Source of the DNA: Chalara sp. BL73
Lineage: Eukaryota; Ascomycota; Leotiomycetes; Helotiales
Assembly: GCA_918026815.1 (NCBI GenBank)
Contig: CAKJVC010000124.1
Coordinates: 248,001 to 312,000, forward strand
Direction: 5' to 3'
DNA length: 64,000 nucleotides
Shown: positions 1-9,835 of the stretch, one piece after another
Numbering within the stretch: the stretch's first letter is position 1
Layout of the letters: each line of letters opens with the position of its first letter
Notes under the pieces: model-generated
The model's database searches: none
What the model saw: only the letters and a program-made list of their open reading frames with translations
Told to the model about the DNA's origin: nothing
Position numbers and translations under genes: made by a program

Positions 1-1
1 A

Positions 2-1132
2 TACAGCGTCAAGCTTGATGGCACAGATCTTCAGCCCCTTACAGATACCACCAAGGAAGGATATTATTCTATTTCTTTCTCAAGCGGAGCTGCGTACGCC
101 CTTGTTAGTTATGACGGCCCGAATATCCCATCGCAGAAAGTCATCAGTACACCCAGTAATCCTGAGCACTACGAGGATGTAATAGAGACCAATGATGACC
201 TAGCGGAGATGGCCAAAAAACATGAACTTCCCATCGAGATCTACTCCACTGTGAATATCGATGGTTTTGATCTCAATGTTGTGGAGCGCCGTCCACCACA
301 TTTCAATGAGAAAAAGAAGTACCCAGTTTTATTTTACCTCTATGGTGGTCCTGTTTCACAGACAGTGAATAAGCAGTTTACTGTTGATTTTCAGGCTTAC
401 GTTGCTGCTAACCACGGATACATTGTCGTCACAGTTGATGGTCGTGGCACTGGCTTCATAGGTCGAAAGGCTAGAACAATCATTCGAAATAACATTGGGT
501 ATTACGAATCTCGTGATCAGATTGAAACAGCCAAGATATGGGCGAAGAAGAAGTATGTAGATGAAAGCAGGCTTGCCATCTGGGGTTGGTCTTATGGCGG
601 TTTCATGACTTTGAAAACTCTTGAGCAAGATGCTGGTAAAACTTTCTCCTATGGGATGGCAGTAGCACCCGTCACAGACTGGCGATTCTATGATTCCATC
701 TATACGGAGCGATATATGCATACGCCGCAGGAGAATCCCGGTGGATATGACAACACAAGCATCAGCAATATGACAGCCTTGCAACAGAACGTAAGGTTCT
801 TGATCATGCATGGTGTTGCGGACGATAATGTGCACATGCAAAGCACACTTACTTTGCTTGATAAACTCGACATAGCGGGAGTAGAGAATTACGACATGCA
901 TATGTTCCCTGACAGTGATCATGGAATATACTTCCACAATGCCAACAGGATTGTATATGATAGTAAGGCACCTCCTTCCCGTTCCATTCTTCCACTAACA
1001 AATAAATCAGAACTAGATAATTGGCTCATCAACGCATTTAATGGCGAGTGGCTACGAACCGCAAACGCCGTACCAATTAAATTAGGCGAAGCGAAACGAC
1101 GGAAGCGTCAGTCAAGCAAGCTCATAGCATAG
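2..1132 (+). CDS. dapB: Dipeptidyl aminopeptidase, DPP IV / DapB type (3' part)
   Basis: This is the C-terminal 376 residues of a serine dipeptidyl peptidase of family S9B; the frame is open from base 2, so the start lies before the window. The visible part covers the end of the beta-propeller and the complete alpha/beta-hydrolase domain. The nucleophile motif GWSYGG lies near base 590, the acid in HGVADDNVH near 815-840 and the catalytic histidine in DSDHGIYF near 910-930, so the triad is intact. The family removes X-Pro or X-Ala dipeptides from N-termini. The tail ([14 protein letters not shown] followed by a basic stretch) resembles the vacuolar type II membrane enzyme DapB more than secreted DPP4; that choice is inferred, because the N-terminal membrane anchor is not visible. 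No intron is needed in this part. The 193-codon open frame on the other strand is a shadow of this gene. Confidence 0.85.
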   Translation, partial: YSVKLDGTDLQPLTDTTKEGYYSISFSSGAAYALVSYDGPNIPSQKVISTPSNPEHYEDVIETNDDLAEMAKKHELPIEIYSTVNIDGFDLNVVERRPPHFNEKKKYPVLFYLYGGPVSQTVNKQFTVDFQAYVAANHGYIVVTVDGRGTGFIGRKARTIIRNNIGYYESRDQIETAKIWAKKKYVDESRLAIWGWSYGGFMTLKTLEQDAGKTFSYGMAVAPVTDWRFYDSIYTERYMHTPQENPGGYDNTSISNMTALQQNVRFLIMHGVADDNVHMQSTLTLLDKLDIAGVENYDMHMFPDSDHGIYFHNANRIVYDSKAPPSRSILPLTNKSELDNWLINAFNGEWLRTANAVPIKLGEAKRRKRQSSKLIA

Positions 1133-1899
1133 CGTGTATATTTAAGGTTGTGAGGAGTTACGGAGTTGAAAGGCTGTTTTTTCTGTAAAGGTAGAAGATT
1201 TGGTCTAATATCTACTATTAACTTACCTTAACCTACCCTCTCACACCATAAAACCTATTTTGATATAGGAATCTAAAGTGTTGGTCTACATCGACTTTAG
1301 ATGTGTTGCGGACACAAAGATTTGAACGGACGGATTCATTCCATTTCTTTCTCTTATCCTGATTTTGTTTCCAAATTATGTGCAACAAACTGCCAAGTGG
1401 CTTTTCTTTCAACCTTTCCTGGACTCTGCTCAACGCCCGAAGGAACCCGAACATGCCAAGACTTCGCATCCTACAGACAGGCAATGCATCAACTTTTGGC
1501 ATCAGTTCCCCAAAAAATTTCCTTCTCACCGACGAGATGGAGGTTCCACGGATAACTCCATCGAAACATCAACTCCATAGACAAAGTCGCATATCTCAAC
1601 CTGAGTTATGATATCATCAGCCAGGAAACGCTCTTCAGACAGATGTTTTCCTCCTCACAGACGAGGGTTTTTCAGCTGATGTATCAGAAGCTATGTTCAG
1701 TTGATGCCCCAGCTCTCAGCGGCCCTTTCAGACAAGGGGTATTGTTACTGATGTATCGCTTCGATTTCGGGCAGGGTAATTAGTGTATGGTTGCTTCGAT
1801 CAGCCGCACTTAACTGAGGTGACGACTTGCTCTTTCTTTCTCGCGCCGCCCGTCACCTACTTGCCTCCCAGCGTGGTTCCAATTATCGTTCCTCGCCCT
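1133..1899. other. Intergenic, no gene seen
   Basis: The stretch holds the 3' flank of the peptidase gene. Three short overlapping frames around 1301-1611 have no recognisable composition or start context, and I see no repeat or RNA gene. Confidence 0.5.
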
Positions 1900-2565
1900 C
1901 TAGCGGAAGGCTATCCCGCCCCGTCTCGTACTCGGGGCATTCAGCTGTTGAGGGGCGAGGTACTCATCTACGTCAGGCACAGACCAGCTGTTGTCCTCAC
2001 CAGTACCCTCCCCACTTGTACGGCTTGCCGGGAAGTTGGTCTTCCAAGTATCAACATTGATTTCCTCCAGAGGTTGATCGAGGTAGAGATCTCTGGTTTG
2101 TCGCGCCGCGACAGAGCCTCTATGCGCCGGATGCTGGGTGACGGCGCTACCAACGCGCAGTTGTGCAGGGACGAGCACCCGCGGGTTCTCATAACATCCG
2201 GGGGTTTCCAAGAGTGCTGGATATGCCGTCGAAGCTACATTCTTGGGAGCAGAAATTTTCAGTCTTTTGTTGGAAACTGACCTCTTAGAGCGGGACTTGA
2301 GGCGGCTCACTAAGCTCCGCATAGAACCAGAGGGCTTGTACTTCTTCTTCTTCTTCTTCTCATTTTCTTGGCATCTAAGGCACTTACCCTCGGGTTCGGC
2401 GTCGATTTGCACTCTGCCCTGAAAGCAGAGTGCCAGGTACACGTTCCGAATCTTAGATCCTGGCGGCTCCTTGTTCCAAGCTTCTCGGGCGTGGCACTCG
2501 GCTCGGATGGCGATGTCTTGCAGGGGACAAGGGCAAGTATATATTTTTTGAGTATACTTGCACAT
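1900..2565 (-). CDS. Hypothetical Cys-rich, Lys-rich protein
   Basis: A single-exon frame of 221 codons. I start it at the ATG at 2565-2563, which begins MCKYTQKIYTCPCP, because the sequence upstream of that Met (frame open to 2736) has random-looking composition. The first 65 residues carry seven cysteines (2, 11, 13, 24, 47, 62, 65), ending in CLRC, which could bind a metal. A run of lysines coded by a CTT/AAG-type tandem repeat (about 2341-2360) and a basic, serine-rich stretch follow. The C-terminal third is low in hydrophobic residues. Small proteins that begin with a similar Cys pattern are common in Pezizomycotina, but I cannot name a family. An overlapping plus-strand frame at 1783-2280 is the main competitor and looks less protein-like. 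Confidence 0.5.
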   Translation of the reverse strand: MCKYTQKIYTCPCPLQDIAIRAECHAREAWNKEPPGSKIRNVYLALCFQGRVQIDAEPEGKCLRCQENEKKKKKKYKPSGSMRSLVSRLKSRSKRSVSNKRLKISAPKNVASTAYPALLETPGCYENPRVLVPAQLRVGSAVTQHPAHRGSVAARQTRDLYLDQPLEEINVDTWKTNFPASRTSGEGTGEDNSWSVPDVDEYLAPQQLNAPSTRRGGIAFR

Positions 2566-3242
2566 TTTGATTCTTGTCTTACGATCGACGCCAGATCTAA
2601 TCGCGCTTGAGCCCTGAAAAGCACTTAGTCTTGAAGATAAAAGAAGTAAAATGGCCTGATCAGCTGGGACTTCAGCTGATGGCGGGCATACTTCGATGTG
2701 GACTTGGACGCTTTTATTGATAGAAAGTACTCTCAATTTGGTCTAGCTTAAAGATCTATAATCATTAGTCTTTAAGGTTATTCAAAAGCAATTTTAAAAT
2801 TGTTCTTGGTACTGTAGCTGCTCATAACAAAACTTGTTCTTCAAATGATCGTCACAAAGAAGTCTTTGTATTGACTCTGGTACACCAGTGCCATTAAGTA
2901 TTTGTCAATGAGCTTCCCCATGTTCTTGACCATATGTTGGCGTATTCTTTCAAAGAAAAATAGGCTCATTACAATGACCTTGTCAAGTCAGCAGATGGAC
3001 AATAGCATTATTGGCAATTAACAAAGATAACAATGCTCCTTTCATACTTGTTAAACAAAGAAGTACATCTCTATAAGAATGGGCTCACTTAACGCACAAT
3101 CTACATCGTTGGAATAACCTCAATCGTTATTCACTTAGAACACTGTTATCGTAATTGTCGCTGCAACTTCCACTCTGGGTAGTATCATAGAAAAGCATCG
3201 CATATACGGATCTCCGAGATATATCATAAACTATAATAACCA
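2566..3242. other. Intergenic, no gene seen
   Basis: Moderately AT-rich spacer between two divergently read hypothetical genes. It probably holds both promoters. I found no RNA gene, repeat or open frame of interest. Confidence 0.45.
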
Positions 3243-3803
3243 ATGTATAACGCCCCATTACATTACGACGGTCTCCGTACCGATTATCGCCCGGCTCACA
3301 CCTGGACCCGCGCTGGCGTGAACGCAGCAAAAGCTGACACGGACCGCCTCTTTCGTCGATGGCAATCGTCATATCCGCAGGCCAATGGCCCATCCCATCA
3401 AACAATGCCAGAGTATACTCCTCGATTCATACCGCACGAATGGATCTCTAAATACCCTCCGGTTGCCACAGCCAATCCCCCGCCTATCTCTTCGTCTCAA
3501 GGAGAAAGAGGAATGACCACGTTGCAGCAAGTGTGCATCCTGCTCTCTATGTTGGCTATCTTTGTGGTAGGTCTATTGCTGACATCCCAAGACGGACTAT
3601 GGTTCAATATTATACTCATATTTGGAGTGTTGCTTGCAGAATTGATTCTGTGGGGTTGTTTGCTAAGATTGGAGAGGACAGTACAGGAGGAGGTGCTGCC
3701 CGCTATTAGAGGTGGTGCTACTGGCGCGGTCCCAGTGGTGCATGTGGTGCCTGAGCCGAGGAATTGGGTGCCTAGAAGCCCCGGGGGTACTCTTAGGTGG
3801 TAG
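3243..3803 (+). CDS. Hypothetical two-span membrane protein
   Basis: Single-exon frame of 186 residues. The N-terminal ~85 residues are hydrophilic and rich in Pro, Ser and aromatic residues. Two adjacent hydrophobic segments follow, at roughly residues 96-112 (ILLSMLAIFVVGLLL) and 119-141 (WFNIILIFGVLLAELILWG), with only a few residues between them. That predicts a membrane hairpin. A short C-terminal tail ends in PRSPGGTLRW. There is no signal peptide. I do not recognise the family. Composition and the paired membrane spans make a real gene more likely than chance, but no homology is visible by eye. Confidence 0.5.
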   Translation: MYNAPLHYDGLRTDYRPAHTWTRAGVNAAKADTDRLFRRWQSSYPQANGPSHQTMPEYTPRFIPHEWISKYPPVATANPPPISSSQGERGMTTLQQVCILLSMLAIFVVGLLLTSQDGLWFNIILIFGVLLAELILWGCLLRLERTVQEEVLPAIRGGATGAVPVVHVVPEPRNWVPRSPGGTLRW

Positions 3804-5898
3804 GTAAGTGGAAAGCTTCTAAGGGGTTGGGAACGCCGAAAGAGTCGCGGGCAGTATCTGTCTTTCTTTCTTTGGTAGTAAGTATACTCAGATTTATTTC
3901 AGTGAATAATCTAATCTAGTTGTTAAGTCATCTCCGCATCACAATCAGCATACAAAGCTCTGACCAGGTCCTGCAACTTGTGCCGCTAGCTCATCCTAAA
4001 ATCCGATAATTGATAGATAGTGATTTTATTGTAATCGACTCGACTCTCCATGCTCCTCAACAACTAAATTACTTTTATCCCGCCATTTTAAAAACTGATT
4101 AACTTACTAGAATCTGATTTTCATAAAAGCAGGGGGGTTTTAACCGCGGTCTCACTTTTGTGGGGTTCCGCGGATAGCGCGATTGCTAATCTAGCTACCC
4201 GGAGCCAGAGCGTTACTTGTTGATGTCTTTCTATGCTAAATGCCTTCGTGTGTACTTCTTGTGCGATGCGTTGTTTCTCAAAATCCGATTAATGTGTCTA
4301 AACTGGCAGGAGAGGAATTGAATATTCAGAGAGATATTGAGTATTGAATGACTTTGCATATGAATGCAATAACACAACCACGACGGATCTGTGAGCCCGT
4401 CAGCTAGATGCAAGGTCATTAAGCCTTCCAACCACAGATACATGCTGACGAGCTCTCAAATGATCAAGAAGGCCATGTCAGCATGTTGGAGCCTATTAAA
4501 GGGGGCTTATACAGCTTTGAAGTGTGGAAGGTCTCCTACTAGGCAAACTCTAGGCAGGAGAAGCCTGGCCTCCTGGCAGACACTCTTCTATCAAAGTCCA
4601 ACAGCTCGCCTCGAAATGGCCAATCCGTCAAAAGGATAGAGCTCAATACAGTAGCCAGATCACGAAGACTTTTAAGGTCTGTAGCCTATATTTGTTGGCG
4701 CTAGAGGTTTTATCCATGTCTACTACCGCTTCCCGTGATAATCAGCAGGGAACCTCACGGCTAGCCGAGCCGAACCACTCGACTTTCGGGCTCTTCCCGA
4801 TCTATGAAGTCCGGATGGCTATGCCACCTTGGTTACACGGGTACTCGGCATGGTGTAGTGGGGCTAAATTCTGCACATCAGTTGACCTCTGTCATATCTT
4901 TAGAACTGCGGCCATGGGCTGCTTCTCATGCTGACAACTCAAAGTCTCGCTTAAGCCCCTGCCCCTATCTGTTCTGTATATTTCCTGCCTATTTCCGTGA
5001 CCAGATCAATAGATAACTCAGCAGATGATGAGTTCTTCCCGGGATTTCCCAAAGGCTGCTGCTTACCAGAATTTCGAACGTTGCAATTTCCGAAAATTTG
5101 TCGCAATGTTGTTTTAAGTCTTGTTTACGTGGGCGACTTCGTGTCTCATGGTCTTTATGTTGGTGCCTGGTAAACAGGACAGTCTCGGTTTGTAAGCGAA
5201 TCAAAATGTTCCTTTAGCGAGCTTCCTATTCCGGACGCCGAAGTCCACTTTCGTAGCGCCAACTCCGAATGCCGTCTCGCCGCAACACAAAAGTAGAAGA
5301 AAAAAATAAGCTCCAACTTGCAAGGCGAACATAGTTTGTGGCTGAAATAGTCCCTGACGTAGTAATTTTCGGCGATGCAACAAAGTTGTTGGATGGAACC
5401 GTGACGCCAATTGAGTCATCGGCTAATAAGCCATGAGGTGCAAGGACCATGCAGTACGCGAAATTGGATGCGTATGTTTGGCTAAGGCAGCCAGAAAATG
5501 CACCCTAAAGTACGGGAATGAATCAGATGCGGGGCTTAGGCCAGTCATGATCATACCTTAGGCGAACTTTTTCAATGCATGGCTCAGACTTTGAAGAGTC
5601 AAAGGCGGCTCAGCATGGAGGGACAAAACTAGTTGCCTTGGGAGTCATTACATGGCTTGAGACGCGGACTTGTTCACTGGTAAGCAAAGGTGTGATGTGA
5701 TACCGGACTTCGAATTGCTATATATTCCTGTAAGTGAACCCGAAGGTAAGAGCCTTTTTTTTCTTCATCAGACATCAATCAAATAATCAAGCTTGAGTTC
5801 TCTCAATCACATAATCATCACATCCATTGCGTTGCAACAAGTATCTTGCAATCCCTCAAAGCTTTATATCTCAAATCATCAACAACAGTAACAAGTCA
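3804..5898. other. Long intergenic stretch, no gene seen
   Basis: About 2.1 kb without a convincing gene. The short frames at 4231-5450 overlap on both strands and lack conserved-looking composition. Around 4130-4210 there is a small GC-rich island with two CCGCGG palindromes about 25 bases apart in otherwise AT-leaning DNA; it could be a transposon relic but shows no terminal repeats. Bases 5700-5898 are probably the promoter and leader of the next gene, with CT/CA-rich tracts near 5755-5830. Confidence 0.4.
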
Positions 5899-6451
5899 AT
5901 GCCCGATATGGAAAACCTCAGTTCTGCATCCAGCTCCCTCGGAGACAGATACCTTGCCCGCCAGCTGGCATCAACAAACAATCAGTCCGCCGCAACGGTT
6001 CCCTACGATGCCCACCGCACCTTTACATCCTCGAAATCATCTAAATCCAAGCAGCAACCCATAAGCGACGCGGCATCTACATTCTCCACCTCCACAGCCG
6101 CAACAGAGAAGCCTCTCCTGAAGTCTTCGAGCTCAGATAAGAAGAGCTCCAAGGCTTGGGAGAAGACCAAGAAGTTCCTCTCTACCAGTATGTCTACATC
6201 ATAACCTATCCTCTACTAGGGCTCTTTCCAGTCTTTCTTTTCTCTGAATTAGAGTGGACAGAAAGGCTAATTGATGGTTGGTAGCAAAGACTAATTCTGT
6301 TGCAGTTGGAGAGGATCCCACGCGGATATATATGAAGCAGGAGAATGAGCGGAGGAAAGCACAAGGCTTGCCACCAATGCCAGAACCATGGCCGATGATG
6401 ACCTTTGGGGCCGGATCGTATAACGATCGGCCAATGGCTGGGAGAATATAG
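5899..6451 (+). CDS. Small Ser/Thr/Lys-rich hypothetical protein, two exons
   Basis: The two exons are 5899-6187 and 6306-6451, giving 144 residues. The donor GTATGT follows ...TCTACCA, the acceptor is TTGCAG at 6301-6305, and the phase is kept across the join. The second exon is too short to stand out on its own. The first exon codes a low-complexity Ser/Thr/Ala/Lys-rich region (residues ~35-95) that ends in a basic segment, KAWEKTKKFLST. The second exon codes MKQENERRKAQGLPPMPEPW and a Gly-rich tail. I chose MPDMENLSS as the start over the in-frame Met at 5827 because the residues between look non-coding. No family is recognised; it is probably a soluble, disordered protein. Confidence 0.6.
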
Positions 6452-8284
6452 GATTTAATATTGGTTGATTTCATTGTTTGGATTTGACGTGAAGGCTCCC
6501 TTTTTCGGGAGTCTGTTTGGTAAATACTTTATTGCGGCCGAAGCTTGCAAGGCGTTTGAGGAGTTAAAATGTCTTCGGATTTGGTGAATATTCTGATAGA
6601 TGGCAGAGTTTGAACAATTTTCGACAGGAGAAACATGTACAGATTGTCGACAGAGCTGAAGTTTGCTAAGCAATCTCATAATTTGCTTTTTTACTAGAAC
6701 TTGAACCGAGGAAAATTACTATCTCTGAACTATTTCTTTGCAGTAAGCCATGTCCACTACAATTAGTGCGGGCCATACAAGTTCATTGTTTCTGGAACCT
6801 CTTTCTAAACCTTGTCCTAGAATAAATCTAAAATTAGACCATTTCAGCTTCAAGCACAAAGTGAAAATATAGTACTTGGCAAGCATTTCTTGGCATTAAA
6901 TCTAAGGCTTGCTAGTCTCATTCTCAAGCAATCATAACAGCTTCATGTAAGACACTCCACTTACATGTTAACTCAAGAATTGAAACAAACACAGTTTTCT
7001 TGTCACTTTTGTCTTTTACATTCACCTTCAAGAGTGACGGTGCTGTCACCACAAAACAGTAAATGCTACCAAACTAAGAAAAGAAAGTATGCATCACCTT
7101 CCCATCTGTTTATTCAATCTATATCACTCCAAGTTACAATATTTTTTGCTCTATAAATCCAAGGGGGCAAAATTAAGGAAATGCTTAATTCCGCCAAAGG
7201 ATTCATGGCGCCGGATTACTCAGATTGGTAGGTTTAAGAGAACAAGATCTATCTGAGACCTTAATGATGAAATAGGAAACATAGATTTAAGAGAGGTTTT
7301 GGGTAAGTGTACCGAATTCAATTCTTCTTACTTTTTAACAAGCGAAATATGAATTTCAAAACAACAATAATGTAAGCTAAAGGAAAGTCAAGACTATCGG
7401 TGACTATACTGTCAGCTCTTTCCACGCTGTTTAAGAATTAGCACATTTGCAGGCATTGAAATAACGGCTGAAAGTTGTGGGATTGTATAGCCCCTGATAA
7501 ATGATTGATTGTTACTTCAAAGCTTATAGCTATCTCTAGTTAGATCTTGTACATAGCACAGTCATCGATTTTCTAAAAAATAAAATTATATTGTTGTAAA
7601 AACGCTGCAACTGCTAAAACTGAGTTTCACTACTAAAATGCTAGATCAAAGCTAGGGAGCTAGTCAGGGCATGATGTAATTCTTTTCCAAGAAATAAGTA
7701 CATTCAAGAAGTCATCTTCTCATGTCCGCAGAATAGGTGTCAAGATATTATGCATCAAGGCAATATGAAGCGCATGGTCCGGTGTATGAAGGAACTTGGC
7801 TCCAATTGCTTCCATGAATGAAAGATGTTTGGATAAGGTATGGACTTATGCAGTGTCGGACACTATGGGAAGACTCATGAGGGCTTGTTAACTCTGACTT
7901 TTGTCTTGTGGGAATTTCATCCTCTTGCAAACTCAGTGGATGCCGTTGGAAGACAAAAAATCGCTTAGTCTTAATCCTTACCGTCCATAACTGCCCTTCC
8001 CCTTAACCAATTCAGGGGTTAAGCGAAAATTAAACAAAGCACTCAATACCTCATCGCATATCACAACTCACACGATGGAACGCACCGGAATCCCCACTAC
8101 CCTCACAGGAAAAAGCGGATACCTATTCACCAGCAAAGACAAAAGTACAAACCTCAAGAGTTCGTTCCTCATCTCCTCAACATCTCACATCCTAAGGTGT
8201 GATCCTCAACCACACACACCTTTACACCTGTTCTTTCAAGCACCAAGCATTCGAGAGAAAAAAGAAGCAAGCAACAAAGAAACA
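6452..8284. other. Long intergenic stretch, no gene seen
   Basis: About 1.8 kb, AT-rich, with only short frames on either strand and none with protein-like composition. The last ~250 bases are probably the leader of the next gene. An in-frame upstream Met at 8075 exists, but the segment it would code is low-complexity. Confidence 0.45.
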
Positions 8285-9124
8285 ATGACTCGACATGTCT
8301 CGGGAAGCAGTCAGCATTCGAGCTACTTCCGATTGAAGATGGGCCGTCCTAGCTACACCAACCTCACCCTCCGCCAAATCTCCCATATTCAAGAGGTCTT
8401 CGCACTCCATTCCCACCGCTATGCCGTCAAGCTCGCAGCACGCACCGGCGCAGCCGCTCCCCCAAGCTTCCCTTTCTTCGATAACCCTTCTAATCCTTCA
8501 CTCTCCTCCAGCGCGGCACTCACGCCTTCCGTCGCTCTCACACCCGCATCCAGCACGTCCGGCTCCACAGCTCCCACAACTACCACCGCTGTCAATCCCA
8601 ACCCCAATTCCACGACAAGCGATGAGGCGGTCCTCGCTATTCTCAAAAGGTACTCTACGAAATACGCCAAGATAGACCCTGATGACCCCAACCTGAACCT
8701 GACCTGGGGCTGGGCGGCAATGGTCATCGAAACAATGGTAACGCTTCGGGAACGGCTCACCTGCGTCAACTGCGGTGGCATGCACGCCATGCATCCGTCC
8801 CCGGACCTCACGGCCGCGCAGAAGACCTGGGACTACATCACCCATCTATGGCTTCGGCATGGCTTTCACGGCCTGCGCAGGCACCAGATACTCGCGATGC
8901 GGGAGGAGGACATCTTGGAGCTGGCGGAGAAGTTTCGCGAGGTGGAGAAGCTGTATCTGAGGGGGGTGCAGTATACTGGATGCCGGCGCGAGTATAATCA
9001 ACAGGCGATTGGCTGGTTGCCGTGGTATATTACGGATGGGAGAGACAAGATGAGGTATGATAGTCAGGTTTGGTGGCTTGCCTATACAAAATCGCATGCG
9101 CCTGGATATGGATATCGCGCCTGA
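8285..9124 (+). CDS. Conserved-looking hypothetical protein
   Basis: Single-exon gene. The start at 8285 (ACAATGACT context, MTRHVSGSS) gives 279 residues. The same frame extends to an earlier Met at 8075, which would add 70 residues of leader-like sequence, so the start is uncertain. After a Ser/Thr/Pro/Ala-rich linker (roughly residues 60-110) comes a compact domain with many Trp, Tyr and His residues. It includes CVNCGGMHAMH, a possible metal site, and an amphipathic Arg/Glu-rich helix region (LRRHQILAMREEDILELAEKF is its core). The C-terminus holds several WW and WLPWY-type aromatic clusters. No signal peptide or membrane span is present. I do not recognise the family. Long antisense frames here are GC-composition shadows. 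Confidence 0.65.
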   Translation: MTRHVSGSSQHSSYFRLKMGRPSYTNLTLRQISHIQEVFALHSHRYAVKLAARTGAAAPPSFPFFDNPSNPSLSSSAALTPSVALTPASSTSGSTAPTTTTAVNPNPNSTTSDEAVLAILKRYSTKYAKIDPDDPNLNLTWGWAAMVIETMVTLRERLTCVNCGGMHAMHPSPDLTAAQKTWDYITHLWLRHGFHGLRRHQILAMREEDILELAEKFREVEKLYLRGVQYTGCRREYNQQAIGWLPWYITDGRDKMRYDSQVWWLAYTKSHAPGYGYRA

Positions 9125-9835
9125 GGTGCTTTGGAGGTTTGGCGTGTTTGTGCTTGTACTTGTAGTTAGGGTGGCGTTTAGGAAGGGAGAGCGATGATAC
9201 CCATGTTTTTTGCAGGCGTTTGAGGAAGGTCGGCAACGTAAAAGCAAGGTCGATACGGCCCAGGGTTATGGATGGTCATGGTGGGAAGACGAATATTTGA
9301 GAGGTTAGATAATGGCACCATGACGTCTCTCTACAATTCAGGTATCGTGACCCAAAGCTCATATTTTTGAGATCTCCAAATTGTTGACTACCAGCAATGG
9401 CCAAGGTAATTTCTTGTCCATGGGCGGTATTAACACCTATTCCACACAGGAGATCCCTTGTTTATCTAAGCTATTCTATCCCAACTTTGAGCCCGTATTT
9501 GAGACGAAATTAGATGCTAAGTAGCCAATAGTATCAAGGAAGCCCTCAAGCAATAACGGATAATGCTTAGATATAGTCACAAGAAACGAAAATATTACTT
9601 GTCACGCCTACTATGTTGCATGAACAAGGCTGGAGACCTAAAGAGAATTTATTCTGTGGTTTATAGTACAGGTAAAGCAGTCGCTAATGCAGAGCAGCCG
9701 GCTAGGTTTGGTATTTTTCCAGTATCATACCTATATTTTCCGATTTTCCCACCATCATTCACGCCGTATTTCCAACATTGATTTATAAAACGAATACGTA
9801 AGTCTCCTACCAGTCTGTTTCTGCCGACGAACACC
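9125..9835. other. Intergenic between convergent genes
   Basis: This 0.7-kb stretch separates the 3' ends of two genes read toward each other. A few short frames are present; none is convincing and no RNA gene is seen. Confidence 0.5.

Noticed and set aside
356..937. 193-codon minus-strand frame inside the peptidase gene
   Set aside because: Antisense shadow of a clear S9B coding region with no family features of its own.
1783..2280. Plus-strand frame of 165 codons
   Set aside because: It overlaps the minus-strand Cys-rich gene, and its composition is less protein-like with no Met context or domain.
8419..8845. Two long minus-strand frames over the hypothetical gene at 8.3-9.1 kb
   Set aside because: They mirror a Ser/Thr/Pro/Ala-rich coding segment whose GC composition suppresses stops on the other strand.
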